From Dysgonamonadaceae bacterium (lineage in GTDB: Bacteria; Bacteroidota; Bacteroidia; Bacteroidales; Dysgonomonadaceae), in assembly GCA_031272205.1 (NCBI GenBank), contig JAISUH010000033.1, forward strand, positions 1-37,154: a stretch of DNA of 37,154 nucleotides. The letters are read 5' to 3'. This document shows positions 9,484-15,903 of this stretch, piece by piece. A program made the translations under genes and the position numbers. The notes below the pieces were generated by a model that saw only the letters and a program-made list of their open reading frames with translations, was not told the origin of the DNA and did not search any database. The first letter of the stretch is position 1. Each line of letters begins with the position of its first letter.

Positions 9484-10401
9484 ATGTATTACCTGCAAAC
9501 GAAAGACATCGTGAAACAATATGCCGCCCACCGTGCGTTGGACGGCGTAAGTATCGATGTGCCGAAAGCTTCCGTTTTTGGGCTGCTTGGCCCTAATGGG
9601 GCGGGAAAAACCACACTCATCCGTATCATCACGCGCATCACCGCCCCCGATAGCGGTTGCGTGATTCTTGACGGACGGACGATGGACAAAAACGACGTGT
9701 ATAAAATAGGCTACCTGCCCGAAGAACGTGGCTTGTACAAGAAAATGAAAGTGGGGGAACATGCGCTTTTCTTTGCCCGATTGAGGGGGATGGACAGGGC
9801 GCAGGCACAGGCCGAGATCGATAAATGGTTTCAAAAATTTGAAATGACCGACTGGTACGGCAAAAAAGTGGAGGAACTCTCGAAAGGTATGCAGCAAAAA
9901 GTGCAGTTTATCGCGACCGTCATCCACAATCCCGACCTGTTGATTTTTGACGAGCCCTTCAGCGGTTTCGACCCTGTGAACTCCGAACTGCTGAAAACCG
10001 AAATCCTCAAACTGAAAGCGGAAGGGAAAACCATCATCCTTTCTACGCACAACATGGAGTCGGTGGAAAGCATTTGCGACAATATCACGCTCATCAACCG
10101 TTCCAAAGCTGTGCTGCAAGGCAGCGTGGCGGAAATTCGCAACAGCCACAAATCGGGGATCTTCCGCCTCAAATTGCAGGCCGATACCTTCATCCCTCCC
10201 GCCGATGCACCCTTTGTCTTGCTGTCGTCCGCGCCGTTCGGCGACGGCTTGGATGTGCGCATCAGAAAAAATGTGGACATCAGTCCGGCGGAACTGATCC
10301 GTTGCGTGTTGCAAACGACAGAGATTTTATCGTTCGAAGAAGAAATGCCTTCGATGAACGATATTTTTATAGAAACTGTAAAAACCCCTTTGCCGGTATG
10401 A
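9484..10401 (+). CDS. ABC transporter ATP-binding protein (NatA-type)
   Basis: The 305-residue protein is the ATPase of an ABC-2 type exporter. Walker A is GPNGAGKTT (36-44), the signature is LSKGMQQ (about 134-140), and Walker B is LLIFDEP (about 153-159), followed by a His switch in LSTHNMES. The roughly 80-residue C-terminal extension is typical of NatA-like ATPases. Its stop codon overlaps the permease start by 4 bp (ATGA), indicating translational coupling. The exported substrate is not evident; Na+ export or an antimicrobial are both seen in the family. Confidence 0.9.
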   Translation: MYYLQTKDIVKQYAAHRALDGVSIDVPKASVFGLLGPNGAGKTTLIRIITRITAPDSGCVILDGRTMDKNDVYKIGYLPEERGLYKKMKVGEHALFFARLRGMDRAQAQAEIDKWFQKFEMTDWYGKKVEELSKGMQQKVQFIATVIHNPDLLIFDEPFSGFDPVNSELLKTEILKLKAEGKTIILSTHNMESVESICDNITLINRSKAVLQGSVAEIRNSHKSGIFRLKLQADTFIPPADAPFVLLSSAPFGDGLDVRIRKNVDISPAELIRCVLQTTEILSFEEEMPSMNDIFIETVKTPLPV

Positions 10402-11723
10402 CGCCTTTACAACTCATCATAGAGCGCGAATACCTTGCGCGTGTGAAAAAGAAATCCTTCATTCTGCTCACCATCCTCATGCCTTTCCTGTTTGTGGGCA
10501 TTGCGTTGGTACCGGCTTTCTTGTCGATGGTGAAAGATTCCGGCGAGAAGACCATTGCCGTAATCGACAAAACGGGTTTATATACGACGGAATTGCAATC
10601 GTCGCAAAACTACCGTTTTATCTCTGTAGATCCCGATTCGCCGCTTGTATCGTATATGATGAAGCTCGATACCGATTATTTCGGTATCCTTGATATCAGC
10701 GGCGATTTGAGCCAAGAACCCAAAGCCGTTTCCTTCCTTTCGGAGAAACAGCCGCCTTTGGACTTGCTGTCGATGATTGAGAACCGGCTTTCGGAGAAAG
10801 TAAAAAACCAAAAATTGGAAGGGCTTGCCCATTCGGGAAGCGCCGACAGCGCCGCTATTGCGCAGGTATTGGCGGTAATCGACAGCAAAAGCAACAACAT
10901 CTCGGTTTCTACGCTCCGCAAGGATAAGGAGGGCGAAATGAAAGAATCGTCCACCATTGTGGCGTCGATTGTGGGCGGTGTGTTCACCTTCCTGATTTAC
11001 ATGTTCATCATGGCGTATGGCGCTATGGTGATGCAGGCGGTGGTGGAGGAAAAGAAAAATCGCATTGTGGAAGTGATGGTTTCCACGGTGCGCCCCGTTA
11101 ATTTGCTTGTCGGCAAGATTATCGGGGTGGGCTTGGTCGGTATGACTCAATTGATTATCTGGGGCATTCTGATCGGCGGCCTGATGAGCGTGGCGACTGT
11201 TTTCACGGCCGCGCCGGTATTGCCGGCAAGCGGAGCCGAAGCGATGATAGGCGGAGCCGATTCTTTCGACCCCGCACAGACAATCGCCATTTTGTCGGGC
11301 ATCAACTGGTTAGAAATCATCCTGTTGTTTTTTGTCTATTTTATCGGCGGATATATGATGTATGCTTCGCTGTTTGCCGCGATTGGCGCGGCCGTGGATA
11401 ACGATCAGGATACGCAGCAGTTTATGATGCCGATAACCTTCATCATTCTTTTCGCTTTTTATGCCGGACTTTACAGCATACAAAACCCCGACGGGCCTTT
11501 GGCTTTCTGGTGCTCGCTCTTTCCGCTCTCATCACCCATTGTGATGATGGTGCGGCTTCCGTTTGGCGTGCCGTTGTGGGAAAAATTGCTGTCCCTTGCC
11601 CTGCTTTTCGCTGCGTTTTTGCTGATGGCATGGTTGGCCGCCAAGATCTACCGTGTGGGAATCCTCATGTACGGCAAGAAACCTACTCTGAAAGAAATGA
11701 TACGATGGATAAAATACAAATAA
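10398..11723 (+). CDS. ABC-2 type permease (NatB-like)
   Basis: I place the start at the ATG at 10398 (MTPLQLIIEREYLARVKKKSF), which overlaps the ATPase stop by 4 bp. The ORF track's start at 10074 would read 108 residues through the ATPase gene and is rejected. The 441-residue protein has one N-terminal membrane helix (about 22-43), a large extracytoplasmic domain (about 45-180), and a C-terminal block of about five or six membrane helices (from about 190). That is the usual NatB/ABC2_membrane_3 layout. It pairs with the preceding ATPase. Confidence 0.88.
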   Translation: MTPLQLIIEREYLARVKKKSFILLTILMPFLFVGIALVPAFLSMVKDSGEKTIAVIDKTGLYTTELQSSQNYRFISVDPDSPLVSYMMKLDTDYFGILDISGDLSQEPKAVSFLSEKQPPLDLLSMIENRLSEKVKNQKLEGLAHSGSADSAAIAQVLAVIDSKSNNISVSTLRKDKEGEMKESSTIVASIVGGVFTFLIYMFIMAYGAMVMQAVVEEKKNRIVEVMVSTVRPVNLLVGKIIGVGLVGMTQLIIWGILIGGLMSVATVFTAAPVLPASGAEAMIGGADSFDPAQTIAILSGINWLEIILLFFVYFIGGYMMYASLFAAIGAAVDNDQDTQQFMMPITFIILFAFYAGLYSIQNPDGPLAFWCSLFPLSSPIVMMVRLPFGVPLWEKLLSLALLFAAFLLMAWLAAKIYRVGILMYGKKPTLKEMIRWIKYK

Positions 11724-11737
11724 CCCATTTAAATAAT

Positions 11738-12970
11738 ATGAAATACAAACTATTGGCTTTAGACTTGGATGGTACTTTATTGCGAAGCAATAATACCATT
11801 TCGCCTGCAACCTTGAATGCGTTGATTAAAATTCAACACGCAGGGGTTAAGATTGCGATTGTGTCCGGACGTCCTACTTTCGGGTTGAAATATGCGGAGG
11901 ATAAATTGGAAATCGCCAATTACGGCGGTTATTCCATTTCCTATAACGGCAGCCGGATAAAAGATTTGAAGGAAGACGAGCTGATTTTCGACAAAAGGAT
12001 AGATCCGGGTTTGTTCCCCCTGTTGCAAAAGGAAGCCGATAAGCGGGGGCTGACGCTGTTTACTTACGACAGAAACAACATTTACACCAATCATCCCGAT
12101 AACCGGCACGTGCTGAAAGAGGCTGAGATCTGCAATATGGAAGTGGTGAAAATCCGTGATTTTGCCGACGAAATCACTTTTTCGCCTTGCAAATGTATTA
12201 TCGTGAGCGACGATGCCGACGTGATCACCGAAATGGAACGGAAATGGAAAAAACGCTTGGACGGCGTGAGCAACGTGTTCAGTTCCGAACCCTTCTTCCT
12301 CGAATTTGTGCCTCAGCACGTGGACAAAGCCAATACCCTCTCCTTTTTATTGGACCGACTGTCGATAACCCGCGAAGAAGTGGTGGCCATCGGCGACGGG
12401 AACCTCGATTTCAGTATGATTCAATTGGCCGGTTTCGGTATCGCAATGGGCAACGCGAAAGATTCCATCAAATCCTGCGCCGATTGGGTTACCGATACCA
12501 ACGACAACGACGGCGTGGCCAAGGCGATCGCCAAATTGGCGGAGGCCGAGGCGCAACCCTCCCAAATCCCCTTGGAAGTGATGAACGCACAAGCTCAAAA
12601 CACCTTGATGGGCAATCTGGGCATTCGCTACACGTATATCTCCGACAAACAAATTGTGGCGACCATGCCGGTGGACAAACGCACGCGCCAACCCTTCGGG
12701 ATTCTTCACGGAGGCGCTTCGCTCGCGCTGGCCGAAACTATCGCAGGACTGGGGTCGATGGTGCTTTGCGAACCGGGCGATCACGTAGTGGGAATGCAGG
12801 TGAGCGGCAACCACATCTCGTCGGCGCACGAAGGCGATACGGTGCGCGGCGTGGGAACCTTGGTGCATAAAGGACGCTCATCGCACGTCTGGAACGTGGA
12901 TATCTTCACCTCGACCGACAAATTGATTTCTTCAGTCAGGGTTACAAACGGGGTGATAAAAAAGGGATAA
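11738..12970 (+). CDS. Fusion of a HAD-IIB (Cof-type) phosphatase with a MenI-like hotdog thioesterase
   Basis: The 410-residue protein has two enzymes in one chain. Residues 1-270 form a Cof-type HAD phosphatase with motif I LDLDGTLL (nucleophile D9, acid D11) and motif IV GDGNLDFSM (about 217-225). Residues about 284-410 are a hotdog acyl-CoA thioesterase. FGILHGGASLALAET (from about 320) and VVGMQVSGNHISSAHEGDTVRG closely recall E. coli YdiI/MenI, which releases 1,4-dihydroxy-2-naphthoate from its CoA ester in menaquinone synthesis. The start MKYKLLALDLDGTLL is chosen because the Asp motif then sits at the usual position; an in-frame ATG at 11705 overlaps the permease. The ORF-track start at 11510 is too early. 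Menaquinone function is inferred from similarity only. Confidence 0.88.
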   Translation: MKYKLLALDLDGTLLRSNNTISPATLNALIKIQHAGVKIAIVSGRPTFGLKYAEDKLEIANYGGYSISYNGSRIKDLKEDELIFDKRIDPGLFPLLQKEADKRGLTLFTYDRNNIYTNHPDNRHVLKEAEICNMEVVKIRDFADEITFSPCKCIIVSDDADVITEMERKWKKRLDGVSNVFSSEPFFLEFVPQHVDKANTLSFLLDRLSITREEVVAIGDGNLDFSMIQLAGFGIAMGNAKDSIKSCADWVTDTNDNDGVAKAIAKLAEAEAQPSQIPLEVMNAQAQNTLMGNLGIRYTYISDKQIVATMPVDKRTRQPFGILHGGASLALAETIAGLGSMVLCEPGDHVVGMQVSGNHISSAHEGDTVRGVGTLVHKGRSSHVWNVDIFTSTDKLISSVRVTNGVIKKG

Positions 12971-12989
12971 ACGACAAAATATGTCGTTT
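12969..12989 (+). terminator. Small hairpin after the HAD-thioesterase gene
   Basis: AAACGAC and GTCGTTT pair perfectly around a 7-base loop, starting within the stop codon and followed by TATA. The tail is not T-rich enough to be sure. It may act together with the stronger hairpin at 13007. Confidence 0.35.
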
Positions 12990-13006
12990 TATACTTGAAG
13001 ATAGAA

Positions 13007-13052
13007 ACAATCAGGAGGAAAATAAGGCTGTTTTTCCTTCTGATTGATTTTA
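13007..13052 (+). terminator. Hairpin terminator of the dnaG-ABC-HAD run
   Basis: CAATCAGGAGGAAAA and TTTTTCCTTCTGATTG form a 15-bp stem with one G-T pair and a short loop, followed by ATTTTA. It lies 37 bp past the last plus-strand gene of the run, so a terminator role is likely. Confidence 0.5.
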
Positions 13053-13278
13053 CTCCCCCCTGCTTGGCACAGGCTCCCCCCTTGCAGCAGCGCATCGTTA
13101 TCCCTGCTAAGGGATGCATATCAACAGGAAAACCAACGCCCACCCGACACCCAACCGCGTAGCGGGTGCACATTTCTTTATCGGGTGCAACCCCGAACGG
13201 GGTTGAAAGGTCGTTGTTATTCCTTGGTTTCTATTGATATGGATGGCCTGCGGCCAAATTCTTAATACCTGCATCTTC

Positions 13279-13309
13279 AACCTGTTAGGTTTTCAAAACC
13301 TAACAGGTT
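13279..13309. repeat. Perfect 15-bp inverted repeat (AACCTGTTAGGTTTT type)
   Basis: AACCTGTTAGGTTTT, one C, then its exact reverse complement. A near copy with one mismatch occurs at 15828-15864. It could form a cruciform or RNA hairpin. It is not followed by a T tract, so it is not a classical terminator. Confidence 0.8.
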
Positions 13310-13336
13310 TGATTGGGGCGCTTACACATACATTTC

Positions 13337-13369
13337 AAACATTCCAAATTTTCGAAATTTGGAATGTTT
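13337..13369. repeat. Perfect 15-bp inverted repeat (AAACATTCCAAATTT type)
   Basis: AAACATTCCAAATTT, loop TCG, then AAATTTGGAATGTTT. The layout (AAAC, variable core, TTT, tiny loop) matches the other palindromes at 13279, 15591 and 15828, but the core sequence differs. Confidence 0.8.
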
Positions 13370-13472
13370 AGCTGCCCCCCTAAGAACTATAAACTACCCA
13401 CTAAAACCCCCTCCTTCGCGCCTTCGTGGCAAAACCATCCGGTTGAGGATAGAAACAAAAATTTTAAGATGT

Positions 13473-13513
13473 TAAAAAAAAACTGTCCGGAAACGTATAG
13501 CGTCCGGACAGTT
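13473..13513 (-). terminator. Rho-independent terminator of the GH18 remnant gene
   Basis: On the minus strand AACTGTCCGGA and TCCGGACAGTT form a perfect 11-bp stem around an 11-base loop, followed directly by nine T. It lies 22 bp after the stop of the 13535-13966 gene and has the form of a strong intrinsic terminator. Confidence 0.85.
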
Positions 13514-13534
13514 ATTTCAACACATATTAAAAAA

Positions 13535-13966
13535 TTAATTTCCCAATTCGGTATTGATTTTTTTCATCAGCGACTTTGTTTCGTCGCGACTGTCGCTATC
13601 AACCGACCACAGCGCCATTCCGGCGAGGTTGTTGTTCTTCACAAAGGCTGCTTTTTCCGTTATCGCGGGGAACCCGTCGTAATACAGCCCGTTGTCCGTC
13701 GCCTGAGTATTGACGTTTGGCGCATCCGGATAGGTTGAGCAGATTGTCCTGTACGGGATGTATTCGGTATATTCCCAAAGGTTGCCCCATGTATAATCGG
13801 TAACTACACTGTTCTGAGCGTTTTTTACACTGACAAATGCACTATAAACGGGACTGCCGTCTTCTGCATCGGTAACGGTGCCGCTTATCTGTATATTCTG
13901 CGCAAAAAGCGCATCGACAGCGGTAAACAGCACACAAATCAAACAAACTAATTTTTTCTTGCTCAT
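13535..13966 (-). CDS. Chimeric remnant: TonB-receptor-like N-terminus joined to a GH18 C-terminus
   Basis: The 143-residue product starts with a signal peptide (MSKKKLVCLICVLFTAVDALFAQ) and about 30 residues like the carboxypeptidase-regulatory-like domain that opens SusC-type receptors (ISGTVTDAEDGSPVYSAFVSVKNA). At about residue 55 it changes to sequence like the last 85 residues of a GH18 enzyme, ending NNLAGMALWSVDSDSRDETKSLMKKINTEL. The intact neighbour ends GLGGIMIWELTQDTDDQEKSLLNVIHSEL. There is no DxxDxDxE catalytic motif, so it cannot be a working GH18 enzyme. The simplest reading is a deletion that joined the 5' end of a susC-like gene to the 3' end of a GH18 gene. It follows the GH18 gene by 24 bp and ends at a strong terminator. 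Confidence 0.65.
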   Translation of the reverse strand: MSKKKLVCLICVLFTAVDALFAQNIQISGTVTDAEDGSPVYSAFVSVKNAQNSVVTDYTWGNLWEYTEYIPYRTICSTYPDAPNVNTQATDNGLYYDGFPAITEKAAFVKNNNLAGMALWSVDSDSRDETKSLMKKINTELGN

Positions 13967-13990
13967 ACATTGTCGGTTTATATAATTAAT

Positions 13991-15022
13991 TTATCTCCAC
14001 AGTTCGCTGTGAATCACATTCAGAAGGCTTTTCTCCTGATCGTCGGTGTCTTGGGTCAGTTCCCAAATCATGATGCCGCCCAATCCGTGTTCTCTGATGT
14101 ATGTCGCTTTTCGAGCCATTGTTACTGTTCCGTCGTAATACGTAAGCCCGACTTGGTCTTTTTTATAGGCTTCCAAATCGGACGACAGAACGATGATGTC
14201 CTTAAAAGCGATGCTTGTTGCGCCCGTGGCATCGCCTTCTTTCAGAAAGGTATATCCGTAAAACGGAACGCCGGCAACCAATTTTTCAAGAGGCAACTTC
14301 CTGTTGTTCAGCCAATGGTCGATCGCTTTTTCGAAAAACGACCATGAAGAATGAGCCCCGGTAGTATTGCCCGACCAGGGGCCTGTCTCGTCATAAATCA
14401 TGATGCTGATAAAATCGAGGTATTGGTGCATGGAGTTGGTGTAGCAGTTGTAAAAACCCCATCCCCCGTCATCGTAGCTGCCGCTTACGGCCGCCGTGAT
14501 GAGTTTATCGGCGCCCAGCGCCGTGCGCAAATCCTTGTACAATTCTTCCAATGCCGCTCGTTTGGGAATGTCTTCTGCGCCAATGCCGCCCTGGCCGCCC
14601 GTCCATTCCTCGTAGTCGAGGTCAATACCGTCCAAATCGTAGTCGCTAACGCATTTTTGAAGGTCATCCCTGAGTTTTTTCCGAAGATCCGGATCGAGCA
14701 GAGCCGTAGTAAAATACTTGGCTTCGCCTCCTCCTCCTACCGATAACAACACCTTGACCCCATGCCCGTGAGCCTGCCCGATGGTGTTGCGAAAACCATC
14801 GAGAATGCTGGCGTTTAATGTCCCCTCCTGCGTTATTGTCCCAAATGCAAGATTCAAATGGGTGATTTTATCCCATTGCGGCGTAAACCCGCTTTTCCAC
14901 GAAGGCAGATATCCTACAACAAACGCTTTTCTACCCGAAGGTTCCAAAGTTTTTAATTTTTCCGTTCCGCATGACGTTAGTAAACAAACTACACAAATTA
15001 GAAAAAAACTCTTTTTTTTCAT
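13991..15022 (-). CDS. GH18 family glycosidase lipoprotein (chitinase or endo-beta-N-acetylglucosaminidase type)
   Basis: The 343-residue protein has a lipoprotein signal ending LLTSC with C18 as the lipidated residue, so it is anchored to a membrane, often the cell surface in Bacteroidota. The GH18 catalytic motif DGIDLDYEEW (131-140) is intact: D131, D134, D136 and the catalytic acid E138. SVGGGG (95-100) and the FISIMIYD block also fit the TIM-barrel family. It should cut beta-1,4-linked N-acetylglucosamine in chitin, peptidoglycan-like glycans or N-glycans; the exact substrate cannot be told. A -7 element lies 25 bp upstream, and a truncated GH18 remnant follows. Confidence 0.9.
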   Translation of the reverse strand: MKKKSFFLICVVCLLTSCGTEKLKTLEPSGRKAFVVGYLPSWKSGFTPQWDKITHLNLAFGTITQEGTLNASILDGFRNTIGQAHGHGVKVLLSVGGGGEAKYFTTALLDPDLRKKLRDDLQKCVSDYDLDGIDLDYEEWTGGQGGIGAEDIPKRAALEELYKDLRTALGADKLITAAVSGSYDDGGWGFYNCYTNSMHQYLDFISIMIYDETGPWSGNTTGAHSSWSFFEKAIDHWLNNRKLPLEKLVAGVPFYGYTFLKEGDATGATSIAFKDIIVLSSDLEAYKKDQVGLTYYDGTVTMARKATYIREHGLGGIMIWELTQDTDDQEKSLLNVIHSELWR

Positions 15023-15046
15023 CGCTCTAAATGCTAAAAATTTTTA

Positions 15047-15078
15047 CAAATTTAATTACTTTTTTATATGAAATGCAA
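15047..15078 (-). promoter_or_regulatory. Promoter of the GH18 gene
   Basis: The minus strand reads TTG (15078-15076), a 21-bp spacer, and TAAATTTG (15054-15047), an exact -7 match. The predicted leader is about 20 nt before the ATG at 15022. Confidence 0.45.
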
Positions 15079-15463
15079 CGAATGGGATATTATTTTATGA
15101 TTTATTGTTTTTTAACTATTCAAACATCTTCTTTGTGTTGTTTGCAAGCCGCCACAAGCGGCGAAGCAATCCGGCATGGAAGCACGAAAGTGCGGCTTAG
15201 TTGGTAGTTTATAGTTCTTAGTTCTTAGTTCTTAGTCTTTAGTTCTTCGGGGTGAAGCAACCCGGAAAAAAAATGAGGTTTTCCCTTTCATGCCTTTGTG
15301 GTTCATATTTCGCTTTTTGGCGCGAAGGCGCAAAGCCCCAAAGAAATCGATGGATTTAGACCCTTATCTATCAAAATCACCCTTAGTAGCCCAAGGCCAC
15401 ACACCCCCGCTCAGCTTATTTTTCTGATAAATAATGGAATAAGGGAGAAAATGGGGGGGAGTT

Positions 15464-15519
15464 GAGAATTGAGAATTAAGAATTAAGAATTAAGAATTAA
15501 GAATTAAGAATTAAGAGTT
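15464..15519. repeat. Heptamer array GAGAATT/AAGAATT, 8 units
   Basis: Two GAGAATT units, five AAGAATT units and one AAGAGTT follow without interruption. Similar arrays occur at 22334, 27047, 27312 and 30680. Confidence 0.9.
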
Positions 15520-15590
15520 GGGAAGGTAGAAGGAGCGAAAGAGGGTGTCTTAGTGGGTAGTTTATAGTTTATAGTTCTTGGGGGCAGCTA

Positions 15591-15623
15591 AAACTTTCAA
15601 AGTTTTGAAAACTTGGAAAGTTT
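15591..15623. repeat. 16-bp inverted repeat with one mismatch
   Basis: AAACTTTCAAAGTTTT, G, AAAACTTGGAAAGTTT. It has the same layout as the palindromes at 13279 and 13337 but another core. It is followed by a T run and could stop rightward transcription. Confidence 0.7.
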
Positions 15624-15827
15624 TTTTAAAAAAAGTGATGCAAGTGTCGTCGATTGTAGAGACGCGGCATGCCACGTCTCTACTGCCAATGCAACCCCAT
15701 ACGGGGTTGAACGGCATTTATACGCTTGTTTTCTATTGATATGGATGACCTGCGGCCAAGAACCTTCCTCAAAATTCCCTTAGTAGCCCAAGGCGCCACC
15801 CACCGCCCATACCTTATTTTTATGTCA

Positions 15828-15864
15828 TTAAACCTGTTAGGTTTTTTAAATCTAACAGGTTTAA
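15828..15864. repeat. 17-bp inverted repeat, second copy of the AACCTGTTAGGTTT type
   Basis: TTAAACCTGTTAGGTTT, loop TTT, AAATCTAACAGGTTTAA: one position would be a G-T pair in RNA. It lies 40 bp past the GH127 stop and may act as that gene's transcription end. Confidence 0.75.
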
Positions 15865-15903
15865 TAACAGGTTATTGACATGTTGTCTGTCCGCAGGTAA
15901 CGC

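Larger units (their letters stand above)
13053..13472. repeat. Intergenic repeat mosaic with palindromes
   Basis: No gene is seen. From about 13181 to 13262 lies a copy of the dispersed module with CAACCCCGAACGGGGTTG and ATTGATATGGATGGCCTGCGGCC. It is followed by two separate palindromes (annotated on their own), then a short TTAGCTGCCCCC...ACTATAAACTACCCACTAAAAC block that recurs at 22254, 23575 and 29660. Positions 13053-13180 hold nothing I recognise. Confidence 0.65.
15170..15870. repeat. Repeat mosaic between the GH18 and GH127 genes
   Basis: The gap of about 880 bp has no gene. In order it holds a TTTATAG/TTCTTAG heptamer block (about 15200-15245), a block with TTAGTAGCCCAAGG and CTGATAAATAATGGAATAAGGG (about 15375-15460), GAGAATT/AAGAATT heptamers (15464-15519), another TTTATAG block (about 15550-15580), a palindrome (15591-15623), and AAAAAAGTGATGCAAGTGTCG, the inverse of sequence at 27456 and 30745. 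A GTAGAGACG...CGTCTCTAC inverted repeat and a CAACCCCATACGGGGTTG / TTGATATGGATG module follow, then a palindrome (15828-15864). Confidence 0.7.

Noticed and set aside
9139-10314. Minus-strand ORF of 391 residues
   Set aside because: Antisense to the end of dnaG and the ABC ATPase; composition (many His, Phe, Gln) is typical of a shadow frame.
13983-15030. GH18 gene pair considered as a full polysaccharide utilisation locus
   Set aside because: No susC or susD gene is present nearby; only the short SusC-like N-terminus in the chimeric remnant is found.
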